Shown here: positions 44,552-53,381 of the stretch, piece by piece
Position numbering within the stretch: the stretch's first letter is position 1
Layout of the letters: the number at the start of each line of letters is the position of its first letter
Assembly (NCBI GenBank): GCA_001899685.1
Contig: MKWG01000021.1
Span: 1 to 64,000, forward strand
Length of the DNA stretch: 64,000 nucleotides
Source: Sphingobacteriales bacterium 44-15
Lineage (GTDB): Bacteria; Bacteroidota; Bacteroidia; Chitinophagales; Chitinophagaceae
Reading direction: 5' to 3'
Made by a program: the position numbers and the translations under genes
Notes under the pieces: model-generated
What the model was told of the DNA's origin: nothing
Seen by the model: the letters and a program-made list of their open reading frames with translations, nothing else
The model's database searches: none

Positions 44552-44701
44552 GCTGGCTGGGCGTTGGTCTTTTTCATAAAGGAGTTTTTGAAGTGAAGAA
44601 TTTGATGAAAGACCAACCAGCGGCAAAAAAGAGACGTGGGTTAGTTCTTGTTGATTCTGAGGGTTACGACACCCTGATCTCAAATAAGAACGCCCACGTC
44701 T
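44552..44701. repeat. Pair of long stem-loops in a 500-base gap
   Basis: Stem 1: TTGGTCTTT (44564-44572) with AAAGACCAA (44608-44616), extended by GCTGG/CCAGC words. Stem 2: AGACGTGGG (44632-44640) with CCCACGTCT (44693-44701) plus GTTCTT/AAGAAC, with an inner hairpin AGGGT/ACCCT. It may be a structured RNA or the end of a mobile element; no RNA family is recognised. The rest of the gap 44467-44938 is AT-rich and shows nothing. Confidence 0.55.
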
Positions 44702-44938
44702 GAACCTTAAAACTAAGGAAAACGCGAGCGATTTACCTTACCCTCCCGAGATCAATGTTATGTCGTAATTTCAGAATCGGGAATAAAGCAAATACGCTTT
44801 TATATATTATAGTATAATTTCTAAGTCATAAAATGAATTGATAAAATTGTTATGCAATATAACATAATTGTTTCACAATAACAATATTATTTCCCGCGAG
44901 ATCTCTTTTGATTGAAAATCAATTTTTTATAATCTTGT

Positions 44939-44963
44939 AAATTGTGTTCTCCAAGCACAATTT
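44939..44963. promoter_or_regulatory. Inverted-repeat operator upstream of the XRE gene
   Basis: AAATTGTG (44939-44946) and CACAATTT (44956-44963) form a perfect 8-bp inverted repeat around nine bases, ending nine bases before the ATG. This is the expected place and form for autorepression by the XRE protein encoded next. Confidence 0.6.
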
Positions 44964-44972
44964 ATTTACCCG

Positions 44973-45290
44973 ATGAGTAAAATAATGAAACCCAAAAGAA
45001 AACCCTCCCATCTGGTCATGAACAGGCTGGCCATTGTTTTAAAGGAAGAACGGGTCTCTAATAAGCATCTAGCAGAGGTGTTAGGTTACGAACCTGCAAC
45101 CATTTCAAAATGGGCAACCAATACCATACAACCTCCGCTTGCTACCTTCTTCCGTATTGCACTCACTATTAATCGTGATCTGAAGGATTTTTTTATTTCA
45201 TCTAAAGACATTGATGGAGAGGAGAAGAAAAAATTGCTTAAAGAGTTGGCGGTAATTGCGGAGAAAGGGAAAAGGACAGGGAAGAAGTAA
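44973..45290 (+). CDS. XRE-family regulator
   Basis: HTH protein of 105 residues with a Cro/C1 domain (about 15-75): LAIVLKEERVSNKHLAEVLG, EPATISKWATNTIQPPLATF. The basic tail (EKGKRTGKK) may aid DNA binding. It is encoded 70 bases before the GHKL ATPase gene on the same strand and has its own operator, so it probably controls the ATPase/PRTase-like operon. Confidence 0.85.
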   Translation: MSKIMKPKRKPSHLVMNRLAIVLKEERVSNKHLAEVLGYEPATISKWATNTIQPPLATFFRIALTINRDLKDFFISSKDIDGEEKKKLLKELAVIAEKGKRTGKK

Positions 45291-45360
45291 AAACAAGAAA
45301 TGATTGAACAACGAAATAGTGCAGAGGTAATAATTTTAATAATGATTGTACAATTTTTTC

Positions 45361-46536
45361 ATGATAAGAATAGGTAATAAAACTAGTATTGAATCAATTG
45401 AAAATGCCTATCAGGAATTGTCAAAAAATAATTCTGTTAATATAGCTGTTTCAAAAAGTTTATCGGGTACTGATTTTGGTCTTATTCCGGCAATCATTCA
45501 GTTTTTTGCCACATGGTATAACACTACCACTAATAGCAAAATCATTTTAGATATTAAGTCGGAAAATGAGTTATCAGAGCTTTATGAATTAGATTATTTG
45601 TTTCCTTCTATTGTTTATTGCTGGAGCAGGGAAATTACTGATAAGCAAGGCAGAGATTTAAAGCCCTTGTTAAAGCAGCAAAATCAGGTTAAGCATGAAA
45701 AAATGAAAAGGCAAACTGAAGGTGGTGGCCCTAAAGTATTGCTTTCTTGCTTCGACCATTTATCTATAAAAAATGGTTTATTGAATGCTTTTTATACTGA
45801 TGGAATATTTATCTCTAATGAAATGCAATTTGATTTTGCCCTTGAAAAATCAATAAGGCAGGTAACTTCCTTAAATAGAAATCTTCGTGCTGCCAATTTA
45901 GCACCTTTCTATGATGATATTATTGCCATCATTTATGAGTTGATGAAAAACACAGATGATTGGGGAAAGACAGATGAATTTAATAAACCACTTAATCCAA
46001 ATACAAGAGGGTTGTTTTTAAAACTACACAGGAGGACAAGAGAAAGTTTTGCAACCGGCTTTGAAAATAACAAAGGGCTAAAAAATTATTTTTCGGTTCA
46101 AAACTTTGAAGCTAATGCACAGGACGAATTGTATTTTTTAGAGTTATCAGTTTATGATACGGGTATTGGTTTTGTAAAAAGAAACCTGGGAGAATCGCAA
46201 CAGCAATTAAATGCAGCAGAGCAGGTGGAGATTATTAGAAAATGTTTGATGAGAAATAATACAACTGCTACAGGAATTGACAGAGGCATCAAAGGTCAGG
46301 GCTTGGATAGGATAATGAAAATTTTGGATAACAAAGGCTTATTCTGGCTGCGTACACAAAATGTTTCAATCTTCAGGAATTTACGGGAGAACAGATATAA
46401 GGAAGACACCAAGAGTAATGACATTGAGTTATTCGATTGGTTCAATAACACTTCTTCCGGTTTTTCAAGTTTGCTATTCGCCCAAGGCAGTGTCATCACA
46501 TTGGTTTACCCAATCTCAAACATCAGCCATGCCTAG
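45361..46536 (+). CDS. GHKL-type (HATPase) protein, first gene of an overlapping pair
   Basis: Protein of 391 residues from the ATG at 45361; a TTG at 45346 is less likely. The N-terminal 130 residues are of unknown fold. Residues about 170-385 show the GHKL ATPase motifs: IIAIIYELMKNTDDWG (N box, E/N), LSVYDTGIGF (G1) and GIKGQGLDRIMKIL (G2). No dimerisation His is seen, so it is not a canonical histidine kinase; Hsp90/MORC/anti-sigma-like use of the fold is possible. Its last eight bases overlap the start of the next gene, so the two products are probably made in fixed ratio and may form a complex. AT content is higher than in flanking chromosomal genes, suggesting transfer. Confidence 0.8.
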   Translation: MIRIGNKTSIESIENAYQELSKNNSVNIAVSKSLSGTDFGLIPAIIQFFATWYNTTTNSKIILDIKSENELSELYELDYLFPSIVYCWSREITDKQGRDLKPLLKQQNQVKHEKMKRQTEGGGPKVLLSCFDHLSIKNGLLNAFYTDGIFISNEMQFDFALEKSIRQVTSLNRNLRAANLAPFYDDIIAIIYELMKNTDDWGKTDEFNKPLNPNTRGLFLKLHRRTRESFATGFENNKGLKNYFSVQNFEANAQDELYFLELSVYDTGIGFVKRNLGESQQQLNAAEQVEIIRKCLMRNNTTATGIDRGIKGQGLDRIMKILDNKGLFWLRTQNVSIFRNLRENRYKEDTKSNDIELFDWFNNTSSGFSSLLFAQGSVITLVYPISNISHA

Positions 46537-48988
46537 CTTCTATATATACACATCGAAATATTTTAAAGAAAATGGGCATAGTGAGAAAGTACCTTGTTCC
46601 GTAACGGTAATCTTTTGTGATAGGGATTCCATCGAAAAAGCAAACCTGCAAAGTGAAATCAAGAAGTTTTATGAATCAAATTATCAGACAGATGAAATAT
46701 TTGTAATAGGCGGTGATTACAGCGATGCTTTACTAACAAAACTTTTTATAACAGACCAATTAGATACTTTTAAAGATATTCCAAAGCTACAAAGAGACCA
46801 TTTAAAGGACAGCCTTTACCTGTTTACTTTTGATAAAGACGGAAATTTAGATTGCAGCAATAAGCCCGGAGTTATCAGCAAAAAAACAACTGACTTAATA
46901 ATTAATGACGGCCTTGTGTATATTTTTAAAGAAAGAGGTGGACTGATTGAAGCGAAGGGCAATGCACACCATTTCGTTTTTCCATCAGGAAAACACTGTA
47001 ATAAATTTTTGCGTACAGGGAATATACTGCTGCATAGTTCAGAAATCTATTTTATCGCATTTACTTTGCTTTCCAAATACAAAGAAGAACTGCACCGGCA
47101 GATATATTGTGATACATCTTCTATCAACACACTGGCCTTTGCACTTTTGGAATTAAAAAGAAAGTTAGTAGGTGCAGGCTTCAGAATTATTCCGGTTGAA
47201 AGTTTCTCTTCTTACAAAGGAATATTTTCAAAATCAATCCGGTTTTTTGAAAACTCTTTGATCCTTATTTCCTCGTCAACATCGGGCAATATCATAGAGA
47301 AAATAACGAAACACCATCCCAATGTTGATATTGCAAATCTTGTAATTCTTTATTTTCTCGGAAGCAATTCCGACTACATAAAAAACAAAGCCAATATAGT
47401 TTGTAACCTTACTAAATCGGCTTCAAACCCTTTAGGGCTACATCATTATGATACTTATACTGACAGAGATTGTGTTTATTGCAAAAGTGGTTCGTACCCG
47501 GTGGAAGTAAAAGGGGATGTTTTTCTATTAGAAAAACCCAAAATAAATCCCATTACAATTAAGGTTACAGATGCTCCAAAAAAATTATCAGCATTTGTAA
47601 AGCAATTTAAAGCTACCAACATTACTGATAATAATGTTCTTAAAGTAAACTATAAAGAAACCTATGTTACAAGTAACAAGTACGAGGTTTACTTTGATAT
47701 CCACCATGTGCTTTGTAAGATTGAAGACCCGGAAAATAAATTGTACAAAGACTACAAAGAGAGGCTTTACAATTTCATAAATCAGTACGTACCCAGCAAC
47801 GCCAAATACTTTATCACTTTGCCAGATGAAGGTTCTATAAAACTTGCTGAGATAATAACTAATCATATAAAGCCCAATTATGCCGATGGAAAACTACCGG
47901 AAATAGTAAAGTTTGATGATGTAACCGAAAAAATTAAAGACGTAAAAGCAGAGGGAGCAGTTGTAATAATTGGCTCATGTATTTCCAATGGCAAAAACCT
48001 GCTTTATTTAAGCAGAACACTCCGACCATTTGATAAGCTGCGGTTGGTGTATTTTATTGGGTTGGCAAGAACCAATACTGAAGATTACTTAAACTCATTG
48101 AAAAGTAACTTAAAGCAAGGTACATACGGCAAAGAGAGTAATTCTTTTGTAGAAGTTGATAGCCTTTTTTGTAATAAAGATTCAAAAGGCACTTCATGGT
48201 TAAAGGAAAAGGATTTTATAGCTGATTTGATTGATGCGATTGAGGAACAAAATTTACCTGTTGCAACAAAATATTTTAAAGACCGCATTGCCTTAATTGA
48301 TGAGAGTGTAAGTACAAAGCAAAAAGGATTGGCTAATTCTTTATTTTATTCCAATACACAAGGAGTTGCACTCAAACTGAGAAAAGGTTTTGCATTTTTT
48401 AATTTTACAGATTATACAACGGATGTAAGTCAGGCAGATGTTTATTTCACAATTAATACTGTAATCAACAGTTTGCGGAATAGCGATGATTATGAACATT
48501 GCCTGCGGCAGACGGAATTCGTACGAAACGTACTTGACCCTCATAATTTCAATAGATTTAATGATGGAATAATACAGGCATGTATTTTACGCAGTGCTCA
48601 TGCAAGTGAATTATCATATCATATAGATGAAGAACTAAGCAATGATATGAAGGCTATTTTGGAAAAGGTTATTGAACAGCATAAAACTCCACAGGGTGAA
48701 GGCTTAATTGAATTTCTGTATGCTATTTCTGTTGAAAAACTTACTCTAAAAAAGGAACACTTATTTGAATTGTCAACAAAGCTGGATTCTATTACTGATA
48801 ATGAACTGGTAAAAGCATTCAATTTTCACATTAAGCAAAATATCCTCTACGACAAGCCAACTTTGCATGAGCAAATTGAAATTCTGCAAAAAGAAATAGC
48901 GGAGCTAAAAGCAACAAATGGTGATAAGGCCGAGACTAAAGTCGTGGATGGCTCTGTTAAAAGCATGAATCAAGCTGAAAACAATTGA
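46529..48988 (+). CDS. Large protein with phosphoribosyltransferase-like segments
   Basis: Protein of 819 residues starting at an ATG within the 3' end of the GHKL gene. Two regions look PRTase-like by eye. The first (about 140-280) has FPSGKHCNKFLRTGNILLH, IYCDTSSINTLAFALLEL and NSLILISSSTSGNII, recalling orotate PRTase-type elements. The second (about 410-530) has YFITLPDEGSIKLAEII and AVVIIGSCISNGKNLLYLS, a hydrophobic strand plus PRPP-loop-like turn. A CVYC pair lies between them. The C-terminal 250 residues are helical, ending in a coiled coil (LHEQIEILQKEIAELKATN). The activity is unknown; base or nucleotide processing is a guess from fold. A strong terminator follows. Confidence 0.75.
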   Translation: MPSFYIYTSKYFKENGHSEKVPCSVTVIFCDRDSIEKANLQSEIKKFYESNYQTDEIFVIGGDYSDALLTKLFITDQLDTFKDIPKLQRDHLKDSLYLFTFDKDGNLDCSNKPGVISKKTTDLIINDGLVYIFKERGGLIEAKGNAHHFVFPSGKHCNKFLRTGNILLHSSEIYFIAFTLLSKYKEELHRQIYCDTSSINTLAFALLELKRKLVGAGFRIIPVESFSSYKGIFSKSIRFFENSLILISSSTSGNIIEKITKHHPNVDIANLVILYFLGSNSDYIKNKANIVCNLTKSASNPLGLHHYDTYTDRDCVYCKSGSYPVEVKGDVFLLEKPKINPITIKVTDAPKKLSAFVKQFKATNITDNNVLKVNYKETYVTSNKYEVYFDIHHVLCKIEDPENKLYKDYKERLYNFINQYVPSNAKYFITLPDEGSIKLAEIITNHIKPNYADGKLPEIVKFDDVTEKIKDVKAEGAVVIIGSCISNGKNLLYLSRTLRPFDKLRLVYFIGLARTNTEDYLNSLKSNLKQGTYGKESNSFVEVDSLFCNKDSKGTSWLKEKDFIADLIDAIEEQNLPVATKYFKDRIALIDESVSTKQKGLANSLFYSNTQGVALKLRKGFAFFNFTDYTTDVSQADVYFTINTVINSLRNSDDYEHCLRQTEFVRNVLDPHNFNRFNDGIIQACILRSAHASELSYHIDEELSNDMKAILEKVIEQHKTPQGEGLIEFLYAISVEKLTLKKEHLFELSTKLDSITDNELVKAFNFHIKQNILYDKPTLHEQIEILQKEIAELKATNGDKAETKVVDGSVKSMNQAENN

Positions 48989-48999
48989 TTTTTTCCCTA

Positions 49000-49025
49000 C
49001 TGGTATGTGTCTTCACATACCAGCA
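49000..49025 (+). terminator. Terminator-like hairpin after the GHKL/PRTase-like operon
   Basis: CTGGTATGTG/CACATACCAG with a four-base loop, about 12 bases after the stop. A second small hairpin (gtgggt/acccac) lies at about 49092-49110. Confidence 0.6.
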
Positions 49026-49168
49026 TAATTTCCCGTGGTAGATAAAGTATGGATGAGAGTGCGGCAACGTCCCTTTATTGTTTTTTCGGTGGGTGGAAGA
49101 CACCCACTGATAGGGAGAATCCCCAACGGTACAATATTCATTATATATTAATACATTAAAATCATTCT

Positions 49169-49867
49169 ATGTTTGATTGGTTAATTGATAAATCGCAATT
49201 GATTATCATTATCGGCGGTATTATTACGATTATCGGAACATGGTTAGCTTCTAAGAAAAATGATAAAGATGCTTCTTTAATAGCATCCAAAGCTGCTGCT
49301 CATGTTGATATTAGTAACCGTAACTTGCAACTTACTAATGAAAACAAGTCTCTTACAGAGATTAATCTTTCGTTAACAGGGCAAAATTTAGATTATGCTA
49401 AAAAGCAAAAGGAATTATCTGATGAAAATATAAAATTAAGCAATGAGTTAATAAAAAACGCAAAAGCAAATTTTGATTATACTACAGGAGCAGGGAGTTT
49501 TTGTCAGATGGTATTACTATTTGATAAAATTTTCGAGCCAAAGATCGTATGGAAACATAAAGGAATCAATCCGATTCGAGGAGCGACTGTCGGAATTAAA
49601 AACATAAATACGCCAATAAGGAGTTTAGATGATTATTTGACAGGTTTTCAAGCAGTACCAGACTTATATAAAGGCGAACAAGCTGCTGATAGAAATCGCC
49701 TACAAATAAATCCATTGGACAAAAATATTGATTATCGATTGTTTTTTTTTATATCGGGAAGAAAGATAATACAGGAGATTCATCTAGAATTTAATGGTTC
49801 TCGGTGGGTAGGGTTTACTAAAATTAAGGAGGGGGAAAAAGTACTGCTAACTGAAACGATAAACTGA
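49169..49867 (+). CDS. Membrane-anchored coiled-coil protein, unknown
   Basis: Protein of 232 residues. The N-terminal membrane helix (about 10-28, QLIIIIGGIITIIGTWLAS) is followed by a coiled coil with Asn/Leu-rich heptads (about 45-110) and a beta-rich domain (about 115-230). No family recognised. It follows the GHKL/PRTase-like operon after 180 bases in the same direction with similar AT-rich codon use. It could be a membrane effector of that system or an unrelated passenger. Confidence 0.65.
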   Translation: MFDWLIDKSQLIIIIGGIITIIGTWLASKKNDKDASLIASKAAAHVDISNRNLQLTNENKSLTEINLSLTGQNLDYAKKQKELSDENIKLSNELIKNAKANFDYTTGAGSFCQMVLLFDKIFEPKIVWKHKGINPIRGATVGIKNINTPIRSLDDYLTGFQAVPDLYKGEQAADRNRLQINPLDKNIDYRLFFFISGRKIIQEIHLEFNGSRWVGFTKIKEGEKVLLTETIN

Positions 49868-50086
49868 CGAGTTCTTTCATTATGATCTAGGTGCGAGTAA
49901 TTTTGCTTATATCCTCACCCTGGCGTCTTTTGTGCTTTTTAAACTAACAAAACTTCCAACGCTCTGCTATTGCAGTTCCCTTTGCTGCCATGAAAATATT
50001 CAGATGAAGTGATTGCGACGCAAGGGACGATGCCATGAAAAACAAAAGCTGGTATCTGCAAATAAAATAATTCAAGCTGCTTATAG

Positions 50087-50185
50087 ATGGTAGCAGACCT
50101 GGTCAACCTTTCCAATAACCCGCAAAAGCCCGATCCTCCGTTTATTCTTTTTCCGCAGGTATATGATATTAATGGCGCAAGGTGA
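50087..50185 (+). pseudogene. Possible gene fragment (32 codons)
   Basis: MVADLVNLSNNPQKPDPPF reads like protein, but stops flank it closely on both sides. The gap 49868-50380 otherwise shows no gene; the antisense frame here is not convincing. It probably marks a decayed gene. Confidence 0.3.
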
Positions 50186-50380
50186 TCCATATACAGGTGC
50201 CTGCAAGCTCGCAGGTGCATAAAACCGGTAAGATCATTTACGACCGCAGTACCGGATCTTCTTTTATAAATGCGTGAAAATCATCAACGGGCTAAAGAAT
50301 TTAGTATTTTTGTTTTACTAATCTGCAACCAAATGGATAGCAATCCTCAACATAATGACATCATTTAAAAGACTTAACCA

Positions 50381-51262
50381 ATGAAAAAAGACTTATCACA
50401 ACAAGGACTATCTGTGTTTGAACAAATTAAACAGACAGATGAAAAGGGTAATGAATTCTGGATGGCAAGGCAGCTTGCCAAAACACTCGATTATACCGAT
50501 TTTAGAAATTTTTCAGGTGTAATAGAAAAAGCCAAAGAAGCGTGTATTAACAGCGGCCATCCCGTAAAAAACCATATCGTTGAATCCAACGAGATGGTAG
50601 CAATTGGCTCCGGCGCAGAAAGAGAAATGCCAGGTTATAAACTCTCCCGCTATACCTGTTATTTAATTGTACAAAATGCCGATCCCTCTAAAGAAGTAAT
50701 AGCTCTTGGACAAAGTTATTTTGCCGTGCAAACAAGGTTGCAGGAAATAACGCAGATGGAAGCCTATAACCGCCTTAGTACCGAAGATGAAAAAAGAGTT
50801 TTCCTGCGTAATGAAATGTCTAAGCACAACACACATTTAGCTACTGCTGCCAAAAATGCAGGTGTAATTACTTCACTTGATTATGCCATTTTTCAAAATC
50901 ATGGGTACATGGGTTTGTATGGCGGGCTTGATGCCAAAGGCATACACAAAAGAAAAGGGCTCGCCAAAAGTCAGCAAATACCTGATCACATGGGTAGTAC
51001 CGAACTGGCAGCCAACCTTTTCAGGGCTACACAAACAGAGGAAAAACTACGCCGGGAAAATATAAAAGGTAAACACAATGCCAACCAAACACATTTTGAA
51101 GTAGGCAAAAAAGTACGCAAAACCATACAGGAACTTGGAGGAACTATGCCTGAAAACCTGCCGGTAGCAGATAGTATTAAAAAATTAGAAAAAACGGCTA
51201 AACCAAAACAATTGAAAACTGTAAGACAAAATAAAGAAGCGAAAGATTACAAAGGGTATTAA
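50381..51262 (+). CDS. dinD: DNA damage-inducible protein D-like (DinD)
   Basis: DinD-family protein of 293 residues. The N-terminal Bro-N-like domain contains GNEFWMARQLAKTLDYTDFRNF and YKLSRYTCYLIVQNADPSK, both diagnostic. The middle has VFLRNEMSKHNTHLATAAKNAG, and the C-terminus is basic. E. coli DinD is SOS-induced and inhibits RecA filaments; a similar role here is inference. No LexA box is obvious upstream. A common passenger of accessory regions. Confidence 0.9.
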   Translation: MKKDLSQQGLSVFEQIKQTDEKGNEFWMARQLAKTLDYTDFRNFSGVIEKAKEACINSGHPVKNHIVESNEMVAIGSGAEREMPGYKLSRYTCYLIVQNADPSKEVIALGQSYFAVQTRLQEITQMEAYNRLSTEDEKRVFLRNEMSKHNTHLATAAKNAGVITSLDYAIFQNHGYMGLYGGLDAKGIHKRKGLAKSQQIPDHMGSTELAANLFRATQTEEKLRRENIKGKHNANQTHFEVGKKVRKTIQELGGTMPENLPVADSIKKLEKTAKPKQLKTVRQNKEAKDYKGY

Positions 51263-51331
51263 AAACAAAACCCCGCTCTGTTCATGTTTTCATCCCGAAC
51301 ATTCTGATGCCTATATTGCTTTGCTCATCTC

Positions 51332-52090
51332 TTAAATTGTAATTACGCGATTCGCATCAAATCCTTTGTTTTCGCCATACTTCACATATCCCAACTGGTT
51401 GGTGAGCAATTTGGTTTTACCAATCTCGAACTCCGGGGTATTGCTGTGGTGATGCCCGTATATCCAATAATCGGGCTGATATTTTTCTATTAGCTCAAAC
51501 AGCTCTACGGCAAAGGCTTCGTTCAGCTCACTTGTTTTATATTGTTCGGGGTAGTGCATTAAAGTGGGCACGTGATGAGTAACCACTATTGTTTTTCCGG
51601 TATGTTTTGGGGTTAGCGCTTCTGTAACAAAAGCAAGGCAAAGCTCATGCTGCTCGTTAAAGCGGTCTATGGAAAAGCGAAACCCATTGTGTTTTATTAC
51701 CTGGAAATCGCCCATGCTTTTTTCAATAAACCATTGTTTGCCGGGGTTAATTTTTGACCAGAGCGTAGAAAATATAAAGCGGGTATCAGTAATAATCTCC
51801 GACACATTGTTTACAAGATGCACATTGGGCTTAATGTCTTCCTTAAAGCCGCCTGATCTTTCAGCCATATCAAAATGATAATACTCGTGGTTACCCGGTA
51901 TCCACCAGGTGGTTTTAAAATGGTCTGACAGATAGTTAAAAAAATCCTTGTGCCTGTTGAGCACGGCAAAAGGCACAATGTCTCCGGCCAATAAGAGTAT
52001 CTCCCCTTGGGGCTGTAAAGGATTAAGCCGCAAAAACGCTTTGTTTTCCGGAAACTCCAGATGTAAATCAGATGCGTATTGAATAATCAT
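51332..52090 (-). CDS. Calcineurin-type metallophosphoesterase
   Basis: Protein of 252 residues. Metal motifs: YASDLHLEF (DxH), LLAGDIV (GD), WWIPGNHEYYHF (GNH), VVTHHVPT (H) and WIYGHHHSN (GHxH), in canonical order. The ATG at 52090 is chosen. The frame continues upstream to 52174, encoding a separate remnant. It could act on phosphodiesters or phosphoesters; substrate unknown. Confidence 0.88.
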   Translation of the reverse strand: MIIQYASDLHLEFPENKAFLRLNPLQPQGEILLLAGDIVPFAVLNRHKDFFNYLSDHFKTTWWIPGNHEYYHFDMAERSGGFKEDIKPNVHLVNNVSEIITDTRFIFSTLWSKINPGKQWFIEKSMGDFQVIKHNGFRFSIDRFNEQHELCLAFVTEALTPKHTGKTIVVTHHVPTLMHYPEQYKTSELNEAFAVELFELIEKYQPDYWIYGHHHSNTPEFEIGKTKLLTNQLGYVKYGENKGFDANRVITI

Positions 52091-52174
52091 TTTTTTAACT
52101 TCTTCATTATCTTGCAAATAAATTTCAACTTTCACCTTGCCGTTCGGCGTGGTATAAACCTCGCTGCAAAACAA
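52091..52174 (-). pseudogene. RhuM-family N-terminal remnant joined in frame to the metallophosphoesterase
   Basis: SEVYTTPNGKVKVEIYLQDN resembles the start of RhuM (Fic-like virulence) proteins, which begin with a Y-x-TPDGK-x-x-EV pattern, but the expected continuation (WLTQ...) is absent. A stop lies just upstream. Only the first about 26 codons survive. Confidence 0.45.
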
Positions 52175-52188
52175 ATTTATTCAATTGG

Positions 52189-52641
52189 TCAAGTAATCCT
52201 TGCCAACCTCCTCTCCGGTTTCCTAAACCATTTTTTAAACCAGTAAGTATAGTGCTTGCTGCGCCATTTGGTATACAGGTCTACCATCTTCCTTTTTCCA
52301 TTTACAGGGAACAATGCGCCCAGGGCATCCATTTCTTTGAATACCTGCCGGATATCTTCTTCGGTATAATGGTGCTGACCATAGCCATGTGCAATAAAAT
52401 AATTGATGAGGTGCTCTTTTGCCTGATCTTTCCCCTTGCGTTCCCAACTGCCGCAGGAAAGGTTATCCATAAAATCAGTCAGCACTTTTTGAGGGGTGAT
52501 ATCCATCAGCCTGCAAAGCAGGAGAAAGGGATAAGGGAGTATGAACCTGTATTCGGCATAGCGGTCGTAAGCGCCGGCCTGCCATTTTAATGCGGGCTTG
52601 GGTTTGCGGGACGGCTTTTTGCCGGTGGAAGATTTTTTCAT
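52189..52641 (-). CDS. Hypothetical protein, 150 aa
   Basis: No family recognised. The ATG at 52641 starts MKKSSTGKKPSRKPKPALKW, a basic N-terminus; then a folded, helical region with YRFILPYPFLLLCRLMDITP, FMDNLSCGSWERKG and YTEEDIRQVFKEMDALGALF. It ends Trp- and Arg-rich (YTYWFKKWFRKPERR). The longer frame enters a family D palindrome and is rejected. It lies 98 bases upstream of the metallophosphoesterase start in the same direction. Confidence 0.6.
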   Translation of the reverse strand: MKKSSTGKKPSRKPKPALKWQAGAYDRYAEYRFILPYPFLLLCRLMDITPQKVLTDFMDNLSCGSWERKGKDQAKEHLINYFIAHGYGQHHYTEEDIRQVFKEMDALGALFPVNGKRKMVDLYTKWRSKHYTYWFKKWFRKPERRLARIT

Positions 52642-52666
52642 GAGGAAGCATTTGAAAGAGTGAATG

Positions 52667-52723
52667 CCCGCCCGCCTGCCCGACTGAATCATTCAGGCGG
52701 GGCTGACACCAGTCGGACGGGGG
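52667..52723. repeat. Family D palindrome with a second palindrome nested inside
   Basis: CCCGCCCG...GGCTGACACCAGTCGGACGGG is the unit seen in the tRNA-like copies, here split by the 26-base hairpin cctgcccgactgaatc + attcaggcgg. The preceding AATG is the same as before the unit in both tRNA-like copies. Confidence 0.7.
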
Positions 52724-52970
52724 CAATAATGAATGGTGAATGCTACGTACTGGTGAACAGGCAGTAGTGAGAGGGTGAATGGACCATTCACCCTTCACTA
52801 TTCACCAAACTACCCCGAATGTATATACCGTCCCATCCTAAAGGAGTTAATTTTTAAAGGAATTCTTTACAAAAATACAGTAAATCTGATAAAATCAAAT
52901 TATTTTATTAAGATTTTCTGAACTTTTTTAAATTACTGCTTTAAAAGTGTTTAGAAAATATTAAAATTCA

Positions 52971-53192
52971 ATGACAAAGCTGGGAGAATACCTGATCGTT
53001 AAGTCGGTAAATAAGTCGGAGGTGGCCAGGAAAACCGGTCTCAGCAAGCCGAGGCTGAGTGAGCTGACATTAAATCCTTCCGCAAAGCTGAGAGCGGATG
53101 AACTATACCTGATCGCCCTGGCAATAGACATCAGCCCCTGTGAACTGCTGGAAGCGTTGTATAGTGAATTGAAGCTCAAGAAGACGAAGTGA
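52971..53192 (+). CDS. Small XRE-family HTH protein
   Basis: HTH protein of 73 residues: LIVKSVNKSEVARKTGLSKP and RADELYLIALAIDISPCELL form a Cro/C1-type helix-turn-helix and dimer helix. It is too short for an effector domain. No partner gene follows within 180 bases. It could be an orphan antitoxin or phage-type regulator. Confidence 0.75.
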   Translation: MTKLGEYLIVKSVNKSEVARKTGLSKPRLSELTLNPSAKLRADELYLIALAIDISPCELLEALYSELKLKKTK

Positions 53193-53199
53193 AAGCGCC

Positions 53200-53272
53200 A
53201 CGAGTTTTTGAATACAACAAAGCCACGAATGCACGAATGAGGTTTTTTTTCAATTGACCATCCATTGGTGCA
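53200..53272. repeat. Family B repeat, copy 4 (partial)
   Basis: Contains gaatacaacaaagccacga, gcacgaatgaggtttttt and caattgaccatccattggtg, but lacks the inner cccgcggaacgcggg palindrome. Lies between the small HTH gene and endonuclease Q. Confidence 0.7.
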
Positions 53273-53381
53273 GTTGTTTAAAACGATCTTATTAAAGATT
53301 GGCAACCCGTGCTGAAAATTGCAGTATGCCCATCATAAAATATCTTCTTCACAATACTAATTATTTTAGTAATATTGCGTC

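Noticed and set aside
44477-44683. 68-codon minus-strand frame
   Set aside because: It lies wholly in the stem-loop region; composition follows the inverted repeats rather than a protein.
49939-50220. 93-codon minus-strand frame between the coiled-coil gene and dinD
   Set aside because: No domain, no start signal, and the plus strand here holds a more protein-like fragment; probably a chance frame.
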